A DNA stretch of 31,943 nucleotides from a virus. The notes beneath the pieces are model-generated. The model saw only the letters and a program-made list of their open reading frames with translations. It searched no databases and had not been told where the DNA came from. The stretch lies in the IMG/VR virus record IMGVR_UViG_3300042521_001656, positions 1 through 31,943 of that record; one strand, given 5' to 3'. Made by a program: the position numbers and the translations under genes. Positions 6,689 through 15,621 of the stretch are shown in pieces; position 1 is the stretch's first letter, and each line of letters begins with the position of its first letter.

Positions 6689-7930
6689 TCAATTAACGAT
6701 CCAATAAAGCCGGTTCAAATAGCGCGTCACGTCGCTGTAAGCAAAGGACGGGCGATTGGGTGATTCGCGGAAATAGACAGGGCCGCTGGTGGTGTATTGC
6801 GTCGAGCCCAGCGATGGAATGGATGCCAGCGGCGGGCTGATGGGGTCGGCCTCCATGGCCAGCTGATCAGGCTCAGGCAACCCTGAAAGGTCCAGCAGTT
6901 CAGCACGATCGGTCAGGTTGCTGGCGCTGTATTCACTCCAGGTTGAAGCAACCTGCGTGCCAAGCAACCCGTACCCCGCGCAGCTGGTCCATTCAGCGCC
7001 CAGATCGCTCAACTCGTAGTAGCTCGATCCATAAACACGCTTGTCTGCATCGCGGCTGTAGCCTTTGAAAAAAGTGGCAGCGACGCGGGCATCAGCATTT
7101 TGGTTGCCGATGCTGAACAATGAAGGATGGGCAATGCGAAATGGCTCAAAGCTGCCCGTTAATGGATTGGACAACAACGGCAACCCTGAGTTGCTTTGTG
7201 AATAATCCCCAGCTGCCGCGCCATAGTTATCAAACAAGGCCCAAGCTGCAAGACCGCAGCTTTTAAACGGATGAGCAGCTGGCAAACTGGCCACCACGGC
7301 CTCTTTGTATCCAGCGTAAATCGCGTTGTATTGGGCGACATAGCTAGTTGAGGTGGCCCCAGTCACGCTCAAACTGTGGGAGTAAAGCGGTGCCCTGCCC
7401 TGCGTGATGTCACCGGTGGCCAGATCAATGCCAACCGTCAGCACGTCATAGACGCTGGCAGAGATCACACTGGCTTCGCTGAGTGTTGCGGTGGTGTCAG
7501 GCAGTGGCGTGCCAGGGAAGCTGGTGCGGTAGCTGACGCTGGCATTCCCGATCACCAGCGAAGTGCGCACCATCGTGCAATACAGCACCCCGTCTATCAG
7601 CTGCTCAAAACCTTGGGCAGCGCTGTTGTAGCGCGTGGCATTCCAGCTGCTGGCTGTGATCGTTCGATTTGCCACCAACAGCACCCGCTGAATCATTGCC
7701 GCGACAATTCCAGGGTCAGCCTCGCTGGCTTCTGGCGCAGGGCCTATCTCCCATGGCTTGTAGCTGGCCACCTGGCCATCGCTGCCGGTGTGAACGGTGA
7801 CCGTGCGCAAGGTTTTGATGTTGGTGCTGGCGGCGTAGCTGTCAAACACCTCGGTCACCATGTAGACGGGCACGAGCTTGGCCCCGCGCCGTCGTGCCCC
7901 GTAGCGGTACCGCTCCCTAGGCCTGACCAC
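6689..7930 (-). CDS. Phage structural protein of unknown function
   Basis: A 413-residue protein that I do not recognise. The GTG start at 7930 overlaps the small gene before it by 14 nt; an internal ATG at codon 24 (MVTEVFDSYAAS) is an alternative. The first residues are strongly basic and Tyr-rich (VRPRERYRYGARRRGAKLVP). The rest is Ser/Thr/Ala-rich with many aromatic residues, and has beta-type stretches (VLYCTMVRTSLVIGNASVSY, YDVLTVGIDLATGD). The C-terminus ends TRYLNRLYWIVN. No signal peptide or membrane segment is evident. It lies between tail genes and the scaffold-like gene, so a tail or baseplate-associated role is likely. Confidence 0.65.
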   Translation of the reverse strand: MVRPRERYRYGARRRGAKLVPVYMVTEVFDSYAASTNIKTLRTVTVHTGSDGQVASYKPWEIGPAPEASEADPGIVAAMIQRVLLVANRTITASSWNATRYNSAAQGFEQLIDGVLYCTMVRTSLVIGNASVSYRTSFPGTPLPDTTATLSEASVISASVYDVLTVGIDLATGDITQGRAPLYSHSLSVTGATSTSYVAQYNAIYAGYKEAVVASLPAAHPFKSCGLAAWALFDNYGAAAGDYSQSNSGLPLLSNPLTGSFEPFRIAHPSLFSIGNQNADARVAATFFKGYSRDADKRVYGSSYYELSDLGAEWTSCAGYGLLGTQVASTWSEYSASNLTDRAELLDLSGLPEPDQLAMEADPISPPLASIPSLGSTQYTTSGPVYFRESPNRPSFAYSDVTRYLNRLYWIVN

Positions 7931-8075
7931 GGCTCACCTTGATTTCGAGGTTGCGCTGTTGCTGCCGCAGATTCAACGCAATCCGGTTCGCTTCCACCAC
8001 CTCCTGCAACCGTTGCCGCAATGCTGCGGTGCCGTTGCTCCCGTTCACCTGGACCTGAACCTGGGCGTCAGCCAT
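7917..8075 (-). CDS. Small helical protein, unknown
   Basis: A 52-residue frame starts at the ATG of a TGATG overlap with the previous stop and reads MADAQVQVQVNGSNGTAALR, then QRLQEVVEANRIALNLRQQQ and a basic end. The second half looks like one amphipathic helix. It is flanked by structural genes with tight overlaps on both sides, which supports it being real. Function unknown; a small tail or assembly factor is possible. Confidence 0.6.
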   Translation of the reverse strand: MADAQVQVQVNGSNGTAALRQRLQEVVEANRIALNLRQQQRNLEIKVSRGQA

Positions 8076-8770
8076 CAGTCGTTCACGGCCAGCTTGACGC
8101 TGTAGCCAATGGTCTGGCCGTCGCTGATCGTCACCGCGCTGGTTTCGGTGAGGATGCCGTAAACGCTGCCGGCGCACTTGCGCACCCGCAATGTACCGCT
8201 GCCCGTGCTGGTGATGTTGACCTTGTTGCCACTGGCCACCGGTGTGGCGGTGTGCAGCGTGATGGTGGAGCTGGTCACGCTGTCGGCGTAATACAGGGTG
8301 CCGGCCGTAAGGCCGCCGGGCATGGTGCCGCCGCTGTCCACCGTGACGGTGACGGCATCGCCATCGCTGAGGCCATGGCTGGCCACGGTGATCACATCAG
8401 TGGCCGGATCTACCGCGCTGCTGGCCGTCAAGGCTGCCCCGGCTTGGCCATCGGCAGCGGCATCGAGCAACAGCACCACGTGGCTGTAGACCAAGCTGCC
8501 GCCACTGGCTGCAAACTGCACGCTCACCGCTTGCTGCTCATAGCGCCCAGCGCTGCTGCTGTAGCTGCCACCGGTCAGGGCGCTGGATTGAAACCGGGCA
8601 TAGCTGTTGGTGCCTTCGGCCAGTTCGTACTGCAGCCAGCTAGCGACACCTGCATCGGTGGCCGGCGCGGTGGCGGCATTGACCAAAGCAGCGGTGAGCA
8701 CTTTGCCGCTGTAGGCCTCGGACATCACCCGTGCCAGCTCAGCTTGGGTTAAGGCAGCAGTGACAGCCAT
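8075..8770 (-). CDS. Tail-associated structural protein
   Basis: A 231-residue protein starts MAVTAALTQAELARVMSEAY. The C-terminal half contains an inserted beta module (DVITVASHGLSDGDAVTVTV, GTMPGGLTAGTLYYADSVTS, STITLHTA) of the HGLSDGD...GTLYY type that recurs as a decoration in phage tail and fibre proteins. The protein ends TISDGQTIGYSVKLAVND. The module suggests a virion surface protein; its precise place is unknown. A junction motif lies between this gene and the previous one. Confidence 0.65.
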   Translation of the reverse strand: MAVTAALTQAELARVMSEAYSGKVLTAALVNAATAPATDAGVASWLQYELAEGTNSYARFQSSALTGGSYSSSAGRYEQQAVSVQFAASGGSLVYSHVVLLLDAAADGQAGAALTASSAVDPATDVITVASHGLSDGDAVTVTVDSGGTMPGGLTAGTLYYADSVTSSTITLHTATPVASGNKVNITSTGSGTLRVRKCAGSVYGILTETSAVTISDGQTIGYSVKLAVND

Positions 8771-8784
8771 TGGATCAACGCTCT

Positions 8785-8798
8785 GGCTTCAAGTTGCC
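8785..8798 (-). repeat. Junction motif copy (GGCAACTTGAAGCC)
   Basis: The coding strand reads TAG GGCAACTTGAAGCC, that is directly after the upstream stop. The next start (ATG 8770) is 15 nt downstream. No Shine-Dalgarno sequence is visible between motif and start. Confidence 0.6.
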
Positions 8799-9236
8799 CT
8801 AGAACCATTCGGAATAAAGATCGAGCTTGTAGGTTTTGGTTTGTGCCGCCGTCAGCGTGACTGCTGTCGGTTCATGGATGATGCCCACAAATGGGAACGC
8901 ATAACTAGGCGCCGAACCGCCTGGATCGATGACTGGAAGCACCAGCACTATCACATCGGTGTAGGTGACAGCCGCGTCATAATCCAACACGATGTCTAGC
9001 TGCGGCAACATAGCTCGCTTCGCAATTGTTGCGTCATAGCTCACCGCGTCAGCTGTGAACATTAAATCAAAGTCATTGCTAATGATATAGGGGCTCCAGC
9101 TTTCGTAGCTTGCGTCTAGCGCTGGCGGCGATGCTGCGCCAGTAGTGTTTGCCAAAGAGATGTAAAACAAGGCCTCAGAAAAAAGCCACCACATTGCCCC
9201 TAACACCGCTTCGCGATTAGGTGTCAGGCTGGCCAT
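8799..9236 (-). CDS. Conserved phage protein, unknown
   Basis: A 145-residue protein starting at ATG 9236 (MASLTPNREAVLGAMWWLFS). The frame is open for 77 more codons upstream, but these lie inside the tail hub gene. It is beta-rich and aromatic (YESWSPYIISNDFDLMFTAD, TDVIVLVLPVIDPGG, TKTYKLDLYSEWF). No motif is recognised. A GAAGGGA ribosome binding site lies close to the start. It follows the hub gene, so a tail-tip accessory role is a guess from position only. Confidence 0.65.
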   Translation of the reverse strand: MASLTPNREAVLGAMWWLFSEALFYISLANTTGAASPPALDASYESWSPYIISNDFDLMFTADAVSYDATIAKRAMLPQLDIVLDYDAAVTYTDVIVLVLPVIDPGGSAPSYAFPFVGIIHEPTAVTLTAAQTKTYKLDLYSEWF

Positions 9237-9249
9237 ACGAAGTCCCTTC

Positions 9250-11718
9250 TTAGCTGAGGTTGCCGCCCAAGCCCAGGCCTGCGCTGAACGTCTCCACCAA
9301 CAGCCAGCGCTCGGTGGTTTCAACCAAGCTGCGCACCTGCGGGCTGATCTCTTGCACCGCTTCCAGCTGCGTGCGCAATTGCAGCTCAGCGGCGCCCATG
9401 TTGCGGGTGATGCCCAAGGGCACCAGCTTGGACTCCAGCTCCAGCCGCACCTGCAAGGTGGTCTCACGGATCAGCTTGTAGGCCGTGGCCAATGACACCG
9501 GCGTCTGCTGCACAGGGAACACCTCGGCCCCGTTGGTCGGCAAGCTGTCGATCAGCGTGGCAATCGCGCCGCTGTCGCTTTCGTCCACCGGATCGTTGAG
9601 CACCGCGCTGTTGAGCGGCGGCTGGCTGCCGTTGTTGACCACTGCCGGTGCCACCGGCAGCGCCGTGGTGCCAGGGGCAACCGGGGTCCAGCGCGGCCCG
9701 TTAATGTCCCCACCGGCCAGGCCCCAGTAGAGGGCATCAGTCGAGACAATGCAGCTGTTGGCATCAAAGGCCCAGCTGGTGCCATTGCTGCGGTAAGTGG
9801 CCGTCAGGCCGTTATTGCTCAGGTGAAATGCTGCGAGCGGCGGGGTGGGAAGCTGGCCCAGGGCAGTGGTGACCTGCAGCCCAAGGCGGTGGCCCAGCAG
9901 CAGCAGGTTCTGCTCTTCGGCATAGCGGGCAGCAGCTGTTTCGGCATTGCCCTTGCTGATGCTGCCGTCATCGTTGACCACATCGTCTGGCAGGAACGGC
10001 ACACCAAAGCTGTTGGCCTTGTTGGAGCGCTGGGCATTGTTGTTGCCCACCTGGATGCGGCTACCGCCCTGAATGACCACATCGGAGGCCTGCACCGGTG
10101 CCAGATAGTCGGGCACGGGCTTGGGGTCGTTGTCGTCAAACTCATCACGAGTGGTGATCAGATGGTCTTCAAGGACAAGGGTGAAAAACTGCTGCAGCAG
10201 CAGGTTGTAGTTGAAGCTCGCGTCTTGCTTGATTTTTGTCGCTGCTGCGGCCAAGGCCTGCTGGCCCATTTGCGTCAACCCGTAAGCCACAAAGACCCGC
10301 TTAAATTCTTTGACCGCCGTGCCGCTGTAGGCGTAGTCGATCTGGGTTAGCTCTTTGAGCCCTTTGCCGCTGGGGATGCCACCGAGTTTGGAGTAATCCG
10401 GCACGCCAATCCGGCCCAGCGCTTCTTCAAAGGACATTTGTTCGCGGCTCTCCTCTCGCGTCTTGCGGTAGGTGGGCAGCTTGGGCAGCAGCGTGATCCG
10501 CATGGTGTCGCCACCACTGGGGTTGCTATACAGCGGGCCGCTTTCCAGGCTTTGAATGGCAGAGTCAATCTCCTGGTCAATCTGCTGCTGCTCTTCGTCG
10601 CTGAGCGGCGGCGGTGGAATTTCTTGAAACTCGTAAATTTCAGTTTTGCCGCAGGTGATTCTGACGTTGGCCAGTTGCATGGCCGTTTGCCGTAAGGCTT
10701 CTGCTGCGCCATCTTGACCGGCCAGATCTTTCTTTTTGGCCGCGTTGATGTAGTCCTGGACAATTTGGCTGTTGATCTTGACCAGCTGCTCAGTCTTGTC
10801 GGTGCGTCGCTCAATGACGCGGTTATCCGGTTCAGCAGTTAGCTCAGCCGTGGCAACGGTTTCGGTGACGGCAAAGGTGTCGCTGGTTTGGTCGTAGTAA
10901 GAGACCTTGATGGTGGTCGTGGTTGACAAGCTGGAGGCATCCCAGCTGGCACCAAACTGGCCATAGGTGCCGTTCTCCACCATGAACCCATCGGTGTAGA
11001 CCGTGTTCAGCGGCTTGGGCTTGTCCCCTTCAATCTGTTGCGCCTCGCCACTGCCCACCGGCGCTTCGGTGAAGTCCAGACCCCCTGCGTTGGGGTTGAG
11101 GTCCAGCACCTTGTCAAAGGTCACCACCGGCCCGCCCAGGCTCAGCTCCCCGTAGCTCTGCACCTGCAGCACGTTGTCGGCGTCCAGGTAGCCGTAGCGC
11201 CCGACGCTGGCCAGGATGTCGCTGATCGTCTCGATGTAATCCGGGCTCTCCAGTGCCGGGATCTGCTTCGGCAAAGACCAGCTGCCCAGATTGCCCAGGG
11301 TGATGCCGCAGCGGGAAGCCAGCAGCACCAATGCCTCACGCAGGTCTAGCGCTGAGGCCAGCTTGGGCAGTCGGCCATTGAGCGCATCCACCAGGGCGCT
11401 ATTGACCGTGCCGCCGCCTTTGCCCTTCTGAAACGCCAGCTCATTGGCAATCTGCAGCTCGGTCTGATTGCTGAGCGGGTTGGCAAACGCCTGGGTCACC
11501 TTGAACAGGCCACGCGGGAAGCGGGCCACACGATCACCATCGGGGGTGACGTAGGCCAGCTTCACTTCGGTGCCATGGGCCGGGGTGATCAGCCCAGCAA
11601 TCACCAGATCGCCGGTGGTGTAGATCAACCCCTGGCCTTGGATGTGATCATCGCGGATTGAGCCGGAGATCACCGGGCCCAGGTTGCAGAGGATCTGGGC
11701 GCGAAGGTCGAGCACCAT
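9250..11718 (-). CDS. Tail hub/tip protein (Tal-like)
   Basis: An 822-residue protein starts at the ATG in the TGATG overlap with the distal tail gene. The N-terminal 330 residues (LVIAGLITPAHGTEVKLAYV, RFPRGLFKVTQA, LLASRCGITLGNLGSWSLPK, SPDYIETISDILASVGRYGY) look like the tail-hub fold that caps the tube and carries fibres or a cell-wall-acting module. The middle has a helical segment and a QQQID repeat. The C-terminal part (LLLGHRLGLQVTTALGQLPT, AYKLIRETTLQVRLELESKL) is specific to this phage. Position right after tape measure and distal tail protein supports the hub role. I see no peptidase motif. Confidence 0.7.
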   Translation of the reverse strand: MVLDLRAQILCNLGPVISGSIRDDHIQGQGLIYTTGDLVIAGLITPAHGTEVKLAYVTPDGDRVARFPRGLFKVTQAFANPLSNQTELQIANELAFQKGKGGGTVNSALVDALNGRLPKLASALDLREALVLLASRCGITLGNLGSWSLPKQIPALESPDYIETISDILASVGRYGYLDADNVLQVQSYGELSLGGPVVTFDKVLDLNPNAGGLDFTEAPVGSGEAQQIEGDKPKPLNTVYTDGFMVENGTYGQFGASWDASSLSTTTTIKVSYYDQTSDTFAVTETVATAELTAEPDNRVIERRTDKTEQLVKINSQIVQDYINAAKKKDLAGQDGAAEALRQTAMQLANVRITCGKTEIYEFQEIPPPPLSDEEQQQIDQEIDSAIQSLESGPLYSNPSGGDTMRITLLPKLPTYRKTREESREQMSFEEALGRIGVPDYSKLGGIPSGKGLKELTQIDYAYSGTAVKEFKRVFVAYGLTQMGQQALAAAATKIKQDASFNYNLLLQQFFTLVLEDHLITTRDEFDDNDPKPVPDYLAPVQASDVVIQGGSRIQVGNNNAQRSNKANSFGVPFLPDDVVNDDGSISKGNAETAAARYAEEQNLLLLGHRLGLQVTTALGQLPTPPLAAFHLSNNGLTATYRSNGTSWAFDANSCIVSTDALYWGLAGGDINGPRWTPVAPGTTALPVAPAVVNNGSQPPLNSAVLNDPVDESDSGAIATLIDSLPTNGAEVFPVQQTPVSLATAYKLIRETTLQVRLELESKLVPLGITRNMGAAELQLRTQLEAVQEISPQVRSLVETTERWLLVETFSAGLGLGGNLS
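9256..9268 (-). repeat. Junction motif copy (GGGCGGCAACCTC)
   Basis: The last codons of the hub gene (GGC GGC AAC CTC AGC TAA) carry a C-for-T variant of the junction motif. The next start (ATG 9236) is 19 nt downstream. Because it is inside coding sequence, chance or codon constraint cannot be excluded. Confidence 0.4.
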
Positions 11719-12467
11719 CAGACCTGCTCCACGCTGATGCTGACGGTCCAGATCGTGGTCTTGAGGCCGCTGACGATGCGCGTTTCAGCGTTGGCCGTAG
11801 GAGCGCTGATCGGCCACCAGTCGCCCGTTGCGGGGGTGCTCTGCACAGTGGTGGCCACCCAGTTGCGCAAGGTGGTAAAGGCGGCCTCGTTGGCCACGGT
11901 GCCGGTGATGGTGCGCACGCGGGAGCTGCGCAGTGGCCCTTGGATGTAAGGGAACCCCCCAGCGGTGCGCTCCAAGGTCGGCAAATCGTCGAGCGTTTCC
12001 ATGGGCTCGGTCAGGGTGATCACCACCCCGCCGAGGGTGACGGTGCCCAGGTCTGGCGCCAGCCCCAGATCAGCAGCAGCGCTTTTCTCCAGCGCCTTTT
12101 TCGCTGCCGTGAGCGCTTGGTTGGCATCGACCAAAGTGGCCGACACCTGCACGTAGGCGCCGAGCTGCTCAAAACTGGGGGCCTCGGTAAACCAGCAGGC
12201 CACACCGCTGGCGCTTAAGCCATTGGCACTGGCTGACAGGGAGACGGTGCTGCCGACGCTGTTGGTGGCGATGCTGTCGCCATCGCCTTGGCGGGCAGCC
12301 CACCAGTTGTCAAAGATGCTCTTGAACTGCCCCAGCTGGGTGGCATCCAGCAGGCCACTGACGGTCCAGTTGCGGGCCACCAGGCCCAGCCGCACGTCGT
12401 CGGCTTCATAGCCAAACGGTTGGGCGGTGAGATTTTTGATCTGGAGGCCGTTGATGGTGACGCTCAT
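11718..12467 (-). CDS. Distal tail protein-like
   Basis: A 249-residue protein follows the tape measure with a 1-nt gap and precedes the hub with a 1-nt overlap, the classical place of the distal tail (Dit) protein that links tube and hub. It starts MSVTINGLQIKNLTAQPFGY. Two beta-type halves (RLGLVARNWTVSGLLDATQL and SSRVRTITGTVANEAAFTTL) each have a Trp-rich turn (NWWAARQGDGD, TGDWWPISAP). This hints at an internal duplication, although identity is too low to be sure. No catalytic motif. The call rests mostly on synteny. Confidence 0.6.
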   Translation of the reverse strand: MSVTINGLQIKNLTAQPFGYEADDVRLGLVARNWTVSGLLDATQLGQFKSIFDNWWAARQGDGDSIATNSVGSTVSLSASANGLSASGVACWFTEAPSFEQLGAYVQVSATLVDANQALTAAKKALEKSAAADLGLAPDLGTVTLGGVVITLTEPMETLDDLPTLERTAGGFPYIQGPLRSSRVRTITGTVANEAAFTTLRNWVATTVQSTPATGDWWPISAPTANAETRIVSGLKTTIWTVSISVEQV

Positions 12468-12468
12468 G

Positions 12469-14775
12469 TCAACGCGAGGTCCCGTTCACCACTGCCCGAC
12501 CTGAGTTGCCGTTGCCGGTGCCTGAGTTGTTGACGGTGACGTTGACCACTGGCGGCTTGCTGGTGTTGGTGACGATCTGGGAGAGGAAGGTGTTCATCTG
12601 GGAGAACTGCTGACTGCCGTCGATCACGGTGTTCACCTGGGCCTGAAAGGCGGTGGAGAGGTCGCCCCGCGCTTGGGCAGCGCCATTGAGTTGGTCCTTG
12701 AAGTTCTGGGCGGACACGGCAGCCGCGCTGGCATAGCCAGCTTGTTGGCGCAGCTGTTCGTTGACATCGGCCTGCAGCTGAGTCTGCTGTTCTGTGCTGC
12801 CGTACTGGGCCTGGCCGTTGAGGGCAATCAGGCGCTCTTGCGCGAGGCGCTCACGGGCAGCGGCCTGCTGCTCTTGAAGCAAGCTGCTGCGCAACCCACC
12901 CAGGCGCTGCTCTTCGCTGTTGGTCTGGCGTATCAGGTCCAGGTTCTGCTGGGCCAGTTGCACCTGCCGCTGGCTTTCCGGTGTGCCCTTGTCGGCGTTA
13001 GCGGCCTGGGCCTGCAGCAGGGCGATCTGGGCTTCAATGTCAGCCCGCTTGCCAGCAGCAGCTGCCTTCTGCTGCTCAAACGCCAAGCTGGCCTGCTGGG
13101 CCTGCTGCTCAGTGACCAGGGCGCGGGCCTTGAGGTCAAACTCGGCCACGGTTTGGTTGAACTTGGCCTGGCCGTACTGCAGCTCCAGCTGGCGGCGCTG
13201 GGCGTCGTTGGCGGCCAGGGCCTGGCCCTGCTGCAGCTCCTGATCCAGCAGGCTCTTAATGGTGTTGGAGCGATCAACGGCGGCCTGGCTGCGGGCGGCA
13301 TTGATCTGACCCACCAGCTGGGTCTCTTGGGCATAGAGGCCCAGGCGGGCCTCTTGCGTCTGAAGACCTTGTTTGTCAATGCCCAGGCTGGTGAGCTGTT
13401 CATTGCGCAGCCTTGCCTGAGCCTGCTTTTGCTGCATTTGGCCTTGCAGCGCAGCGCTATTGGCCGCCAGCAGTTCGCCGGTACCGTCCTTGTATTTCTT
13501 GCGAAACTCATCGGCCAGGCCAGGCAGCCGCGCTAGCACCCGCTCAAAGTCCTTCGGCATTGCAAAGGCGATGTTGTTGATGCCTTCGAGCTTCACCGCA
13601 TCGGTGAACAGGGCCCGCGCTTGCTTGCCGGTGAGCTTGTATTGATCCTGCAGCTGCCGCAGCGCCACCACCGCTTGGGTCCCCTGCTCGGGAATGATCC
13701 CCAGGGCATTGCCCAGCAGGCCGCCGCCCAGGCCCAGCTTGTTGGCTTCAAAAACGATGCCAACGCCTTTGAGCACATTGGTCAGCGTTTTGATTTGCTC
13801 AATGATGGTGGGTAGCAGGCTTTCACCAAACGCAATCTGCAGCTCTTCCCAAGCGTTGCCGAGCTTGGCAAACTGCTGCGCGCTGGTCTCCACGCCACCA
13901 GCACCAGCGGTCAGCTGGTTAAGGCCATTGGCCAGTGCCGGGAAAAATTGCTGAGCGGTCAGCTGCCCCGATTCGACCAGCTTGTTGAGTTGTTGCTGGG
14001 TGATGCCCAGGCCCTTGGCAGCGGCCGCAAATGCAATCGGCAGCCGCTCACCCAACTGCCCCCGCAGTTCTTCCATCTGCACGGTGCCTTTGGACGCCAC
14101 CTGCTGAATGGCCAGCAGGCTGCCGCTGACCGCATCGCTGCTGAGGCCCAGGGCCTGACCGGCCTTGGCCACCGCTTGGAACACTGCCCGCTGTTGCTGT
14201 AGCGGGATGCCTGCGGCGGTGGATGCGGCCGTAAAGCTGCCGAAGTCGTTGGCCAGTTGCTTGTAGGAGAGGCCCAGCTGATCGGCCAGCCCTTTGGTGA
14301 ACTGCAGCGCCCCAGCGGCGCCTTGAGGGCCCAGGGTGTTCTGCAGCTTGCGGGTGATCGACTCAAACTCAACCGCTGCCTGCACGGCATCCTTAATGCC
14401 CACGGCCACACCGGCAAAGCTCAGGCCGATGCCTGCTGCGCCGGCCAAGTTGCCCAGGCCACCAGCGATGGACGGGCCCAGGCGATTGCTGCCACCTGCC
14501 TCAGCTTTTTGACGCTCCTGCGTCGCCTTGCGGATTTCCTTCTGCAGCTCCCGGTATTTGCTGGAGCCGATCTCAACCAGCCGGATTTCTTCCTTCAGGC
14601 TGGTGATGCGCGTGTCCAGCGCCACCAGGCTGCCCTTGCTGGCCTTGGTCCCCAGCGCATCCTCAATGGCCGAGCCTGCGCGGGTGGCCAGGTTGCGCAC
14701 CTGTTCAATGCCGGCCCGAAACGCGGTCGTGTCCAGCAGGACATCAAACGTTGCCCGCCCCAGCGATTCCGCCAC
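12469..14775 (-). CDS. Tape measure protein
   Basis: A 768-residue protein starts with GTG 14775 (MAESLGRATFDVLLDTTAFR). Residues about 150-300 hold the conserved tape-measure N-terminal domain (DQLGLSYKQLANDFGSFTAA, AVSGSLLAIQQVASKGTVQM, EELRGQLGERLPIAFAAAAK). A hydrophobic segment lies near 105-127 (LAGAAGIGLSFAGVAVGI). The remainder is long Gln/Ala-rich coiled coil (QAQARLRNEQLTSLGIDKQG, QELQQGQALAANDAQRRQLE). It sets tail length and is ejected with the genome. At about 0.15 nm per residue the tail would be near 115 nm, a siphovirus value; this is an estimate. The chaperone-like pair expected just upstream is absent here. Confidence 0.9.
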   Translation of the reverse strand: MAESLGRATFDVLLDTTAFRAGIEQVRNLATRAGSAIEDALGTKASKGSLVALDTRITSLKEEIRLVEIGSSKYRELQKEIRKATQERQKAEAGGSNRLGPSIAGGLGNLAGAAGIGLSFAGVAVGIKDAVQAAVEFESITRKLQNTLGPQGAAGALQFTKGLADQLGLSYKQLANDFGSFTAASTAAGIPLQQQRAVFQAVAKAGQALGLSSDAVSGSLLAIQQVASKGTVQMEELRGQLGERLPIAFAAAAKGLGITQQQLNKLVESGQLTAQQFFPALANGLNQLTAGAGGVETSAQQFAKLGNAWEELQIAFGESLLPTIIEQIKTLTNVLKGVGIVFEANKLGLGGGLLGNALGIIPEQGTQAVVALRQLQDQYKLTGKQARALFTDAVKLEGINNIAFAMPKDFERVLARLPGLADEFRKKYKDGTGELLAANSAALQGQMQQKQAQARLRNEQLTSLGIDKQGLQTQEARLGLYAQETQLVGQINAARSQAAVDRSNTIKSLLDQELQQGQALAANDAQRRQLELQYGQAKFNQTVAEFDLKARALVTEQQAQQASLAFEQQKAAAAGKRADIEAQIALLQAQAANADKGTPESQRQVQLAQQNLDLIRQTNSEEQRLGGLRSSLLQEQQAAARERLAQERLIALNGQAQYGSTEQQTQLQADVNEQLRQQAGYASAAAVSAQNFKDQLNGAAQARGDLSTAFQAQVNTVIDGSQQFSQMNTFLSQIVTNTSKPPVVNVTVNNSGTGNGNSGRAVVNGTSR

Positions 14776-14795
14776 GCCCTTTAACCCTGTCCCGT

Positions 14796-14806
14796 GAAGT
14801 TGCCCC
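14796..14806 (-). repeat. Junction motif copy (GGGGCAACTTC)
   Basis: The coding strand reads TGA GGGGCAACTTCACGG, directly after the stop of the neck gene. The tape measure start (GTG 14775) is 20 nt downstream. Confidence 0.6.
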
Positions 14807-15214
14807 TCAGCGCAGCAGCTTTTGCAGCGTTGTTAGCGGCGGCAGCTTGGCTAGCGCTGGGCTGATCCAATCCCGTGCCGGCATCTGCCGTCCTGTGCTG
14901 GTCCGGTACCCCTTAAGGATGTACAGGGAATACTCCACGTTCCAGCTGAACCGGTAGGCAAAACGCCCGGTCTGGCTGCGCTGAATGCTCTGGCGGAACG
15001 CACCGCTGTCGATGATGTCGCGGGGGCTGCCAACGCTCTCGCGGCCTTTGCCCTTGCGGTTGTAGCTGCCCCGTGTCGTCGTGTATTGCGTCGGCCAGGT
15101 GAACTGCTTGGCAGTGATCTCTTTGGTGAACTGAGCCTCTAGGCGCTGCACGTAGCGCTCAAAGGCTCGCTCTAGGCGATCTTCAATCAGGGTGCCGTCG
15201 ATCTCAATGCGCAC
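14807..15214 (-). CDS. Neck/tail completion protein (HK97 gp10-like)
   Basis: A 135-residue protein starts with GTG 15214, 3 nt after the upstream stop. It is basic and helical at the start (IEDRLERAFERYVQRLEAQF). The middle section (GAFRQSIQRSQTGRFAYRFS, YSLYILKGYRTSTGRQMPAR, DWISPAL) follows the G.L..S.....Y....G.......R.W pattern of HK97 gp10-type minor tail or head-tail joining proteins. Position just before the tape measure fits. The family call is by pattern only. Confidence 0.6.
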   Translation of the reverse strand: MRIEIDGTLIEDRLERAFERYVQRLEAQFTKEITAKQFTWPTQYTTTRGSYNRKGKGRESVGSPRDIIDSGAFRQSIQRSQTGRFAYRFSWNVEYSLYILKGYRTSTGRQMPARDWISPALAKLPPLTTLQKLLR

Positions 15215-15217
15215 GGC

Positions 15218-15613
15218 TCACTCCTGCCGCACCGCATCCAGCACGACCACATGGCCCAGGGCCGTCTCCAGGATGCTGCCGATGCCGCCACGGCCATAGG
15301 CGCTGCGGGCGGCCATCAGCGTCACGTTGTAGGTGCTGCCGCTGTCAATCTCCAGCGTGCCGGTCATCCCCTCCAGCACCGCATCATCAAGGGTCTGGGG
15401 GTCGGTGACGTAGCCCTCAAAGCGTGAGGTGCGCACATCCACGCCTGCAAAGTTCTGGCCGATCGTGGCGCCGATCTCTTTGACAAACACGCGGTAGCTG
15501 TCGGCCGTGGTGTTGGCCAGGACGTTGCCGGTGTCGGGGTCGGTGGTGGTGCCAGCGGCAGGGAGCTGAAAGGTCAACTCCCCATTGCTGTAGGCGTCCA
15601 GTGCGCTGGCCAT
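15218..15613 (-). CDS. Probable head closure or tail completion protein
   Basis: A 131-residue protein lies between tail tube and gp10-like gene. It starts MASALDAYSNGELTFQLPAA. Predicted content is beta (DSYRVFVKEIGATIGQNFAG, VDVRTSRFEGYVTDP, GTLEIDSGSTYNVTLMAARS), like small head-closure proteins that bind under the connector. Sequence recognition is weak and the call is mostly by position and size. Its start lies 8 nt after the tail tube stop. Confidence 0.5.
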   Translation of the reverse strand: MASALDAYSNGELTFQLPAAGTTTDPDTGNVLANTTADSYRVFVKEIGATIGQNFAGVDVRTSRFEGYVTDPQTLDDAVLEGMTGTLEIDSGSTYNVTLMAARSAYGRGGIGSILETALGHVVVLDAVRQE

Positions 15614-15621
15614 CAGTTAGC

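Noticed and set aside
9250-9480. 77-codon upstream extension of the gene ending at 8799
   Set aside because: The extension reads Trp/Cys/Arg-rich out-of-frame hub sequence; ATG 9236 with a GAAGGGA site is the sensible start.
12933-13511. Second minus-strand frame inside the tape measure gene
   Set aside because: The tape measure frame has clear coiled-coil content and domain matches; the other frame is Arg/Ser/Pro-rich noise typical of high-GC shadows.
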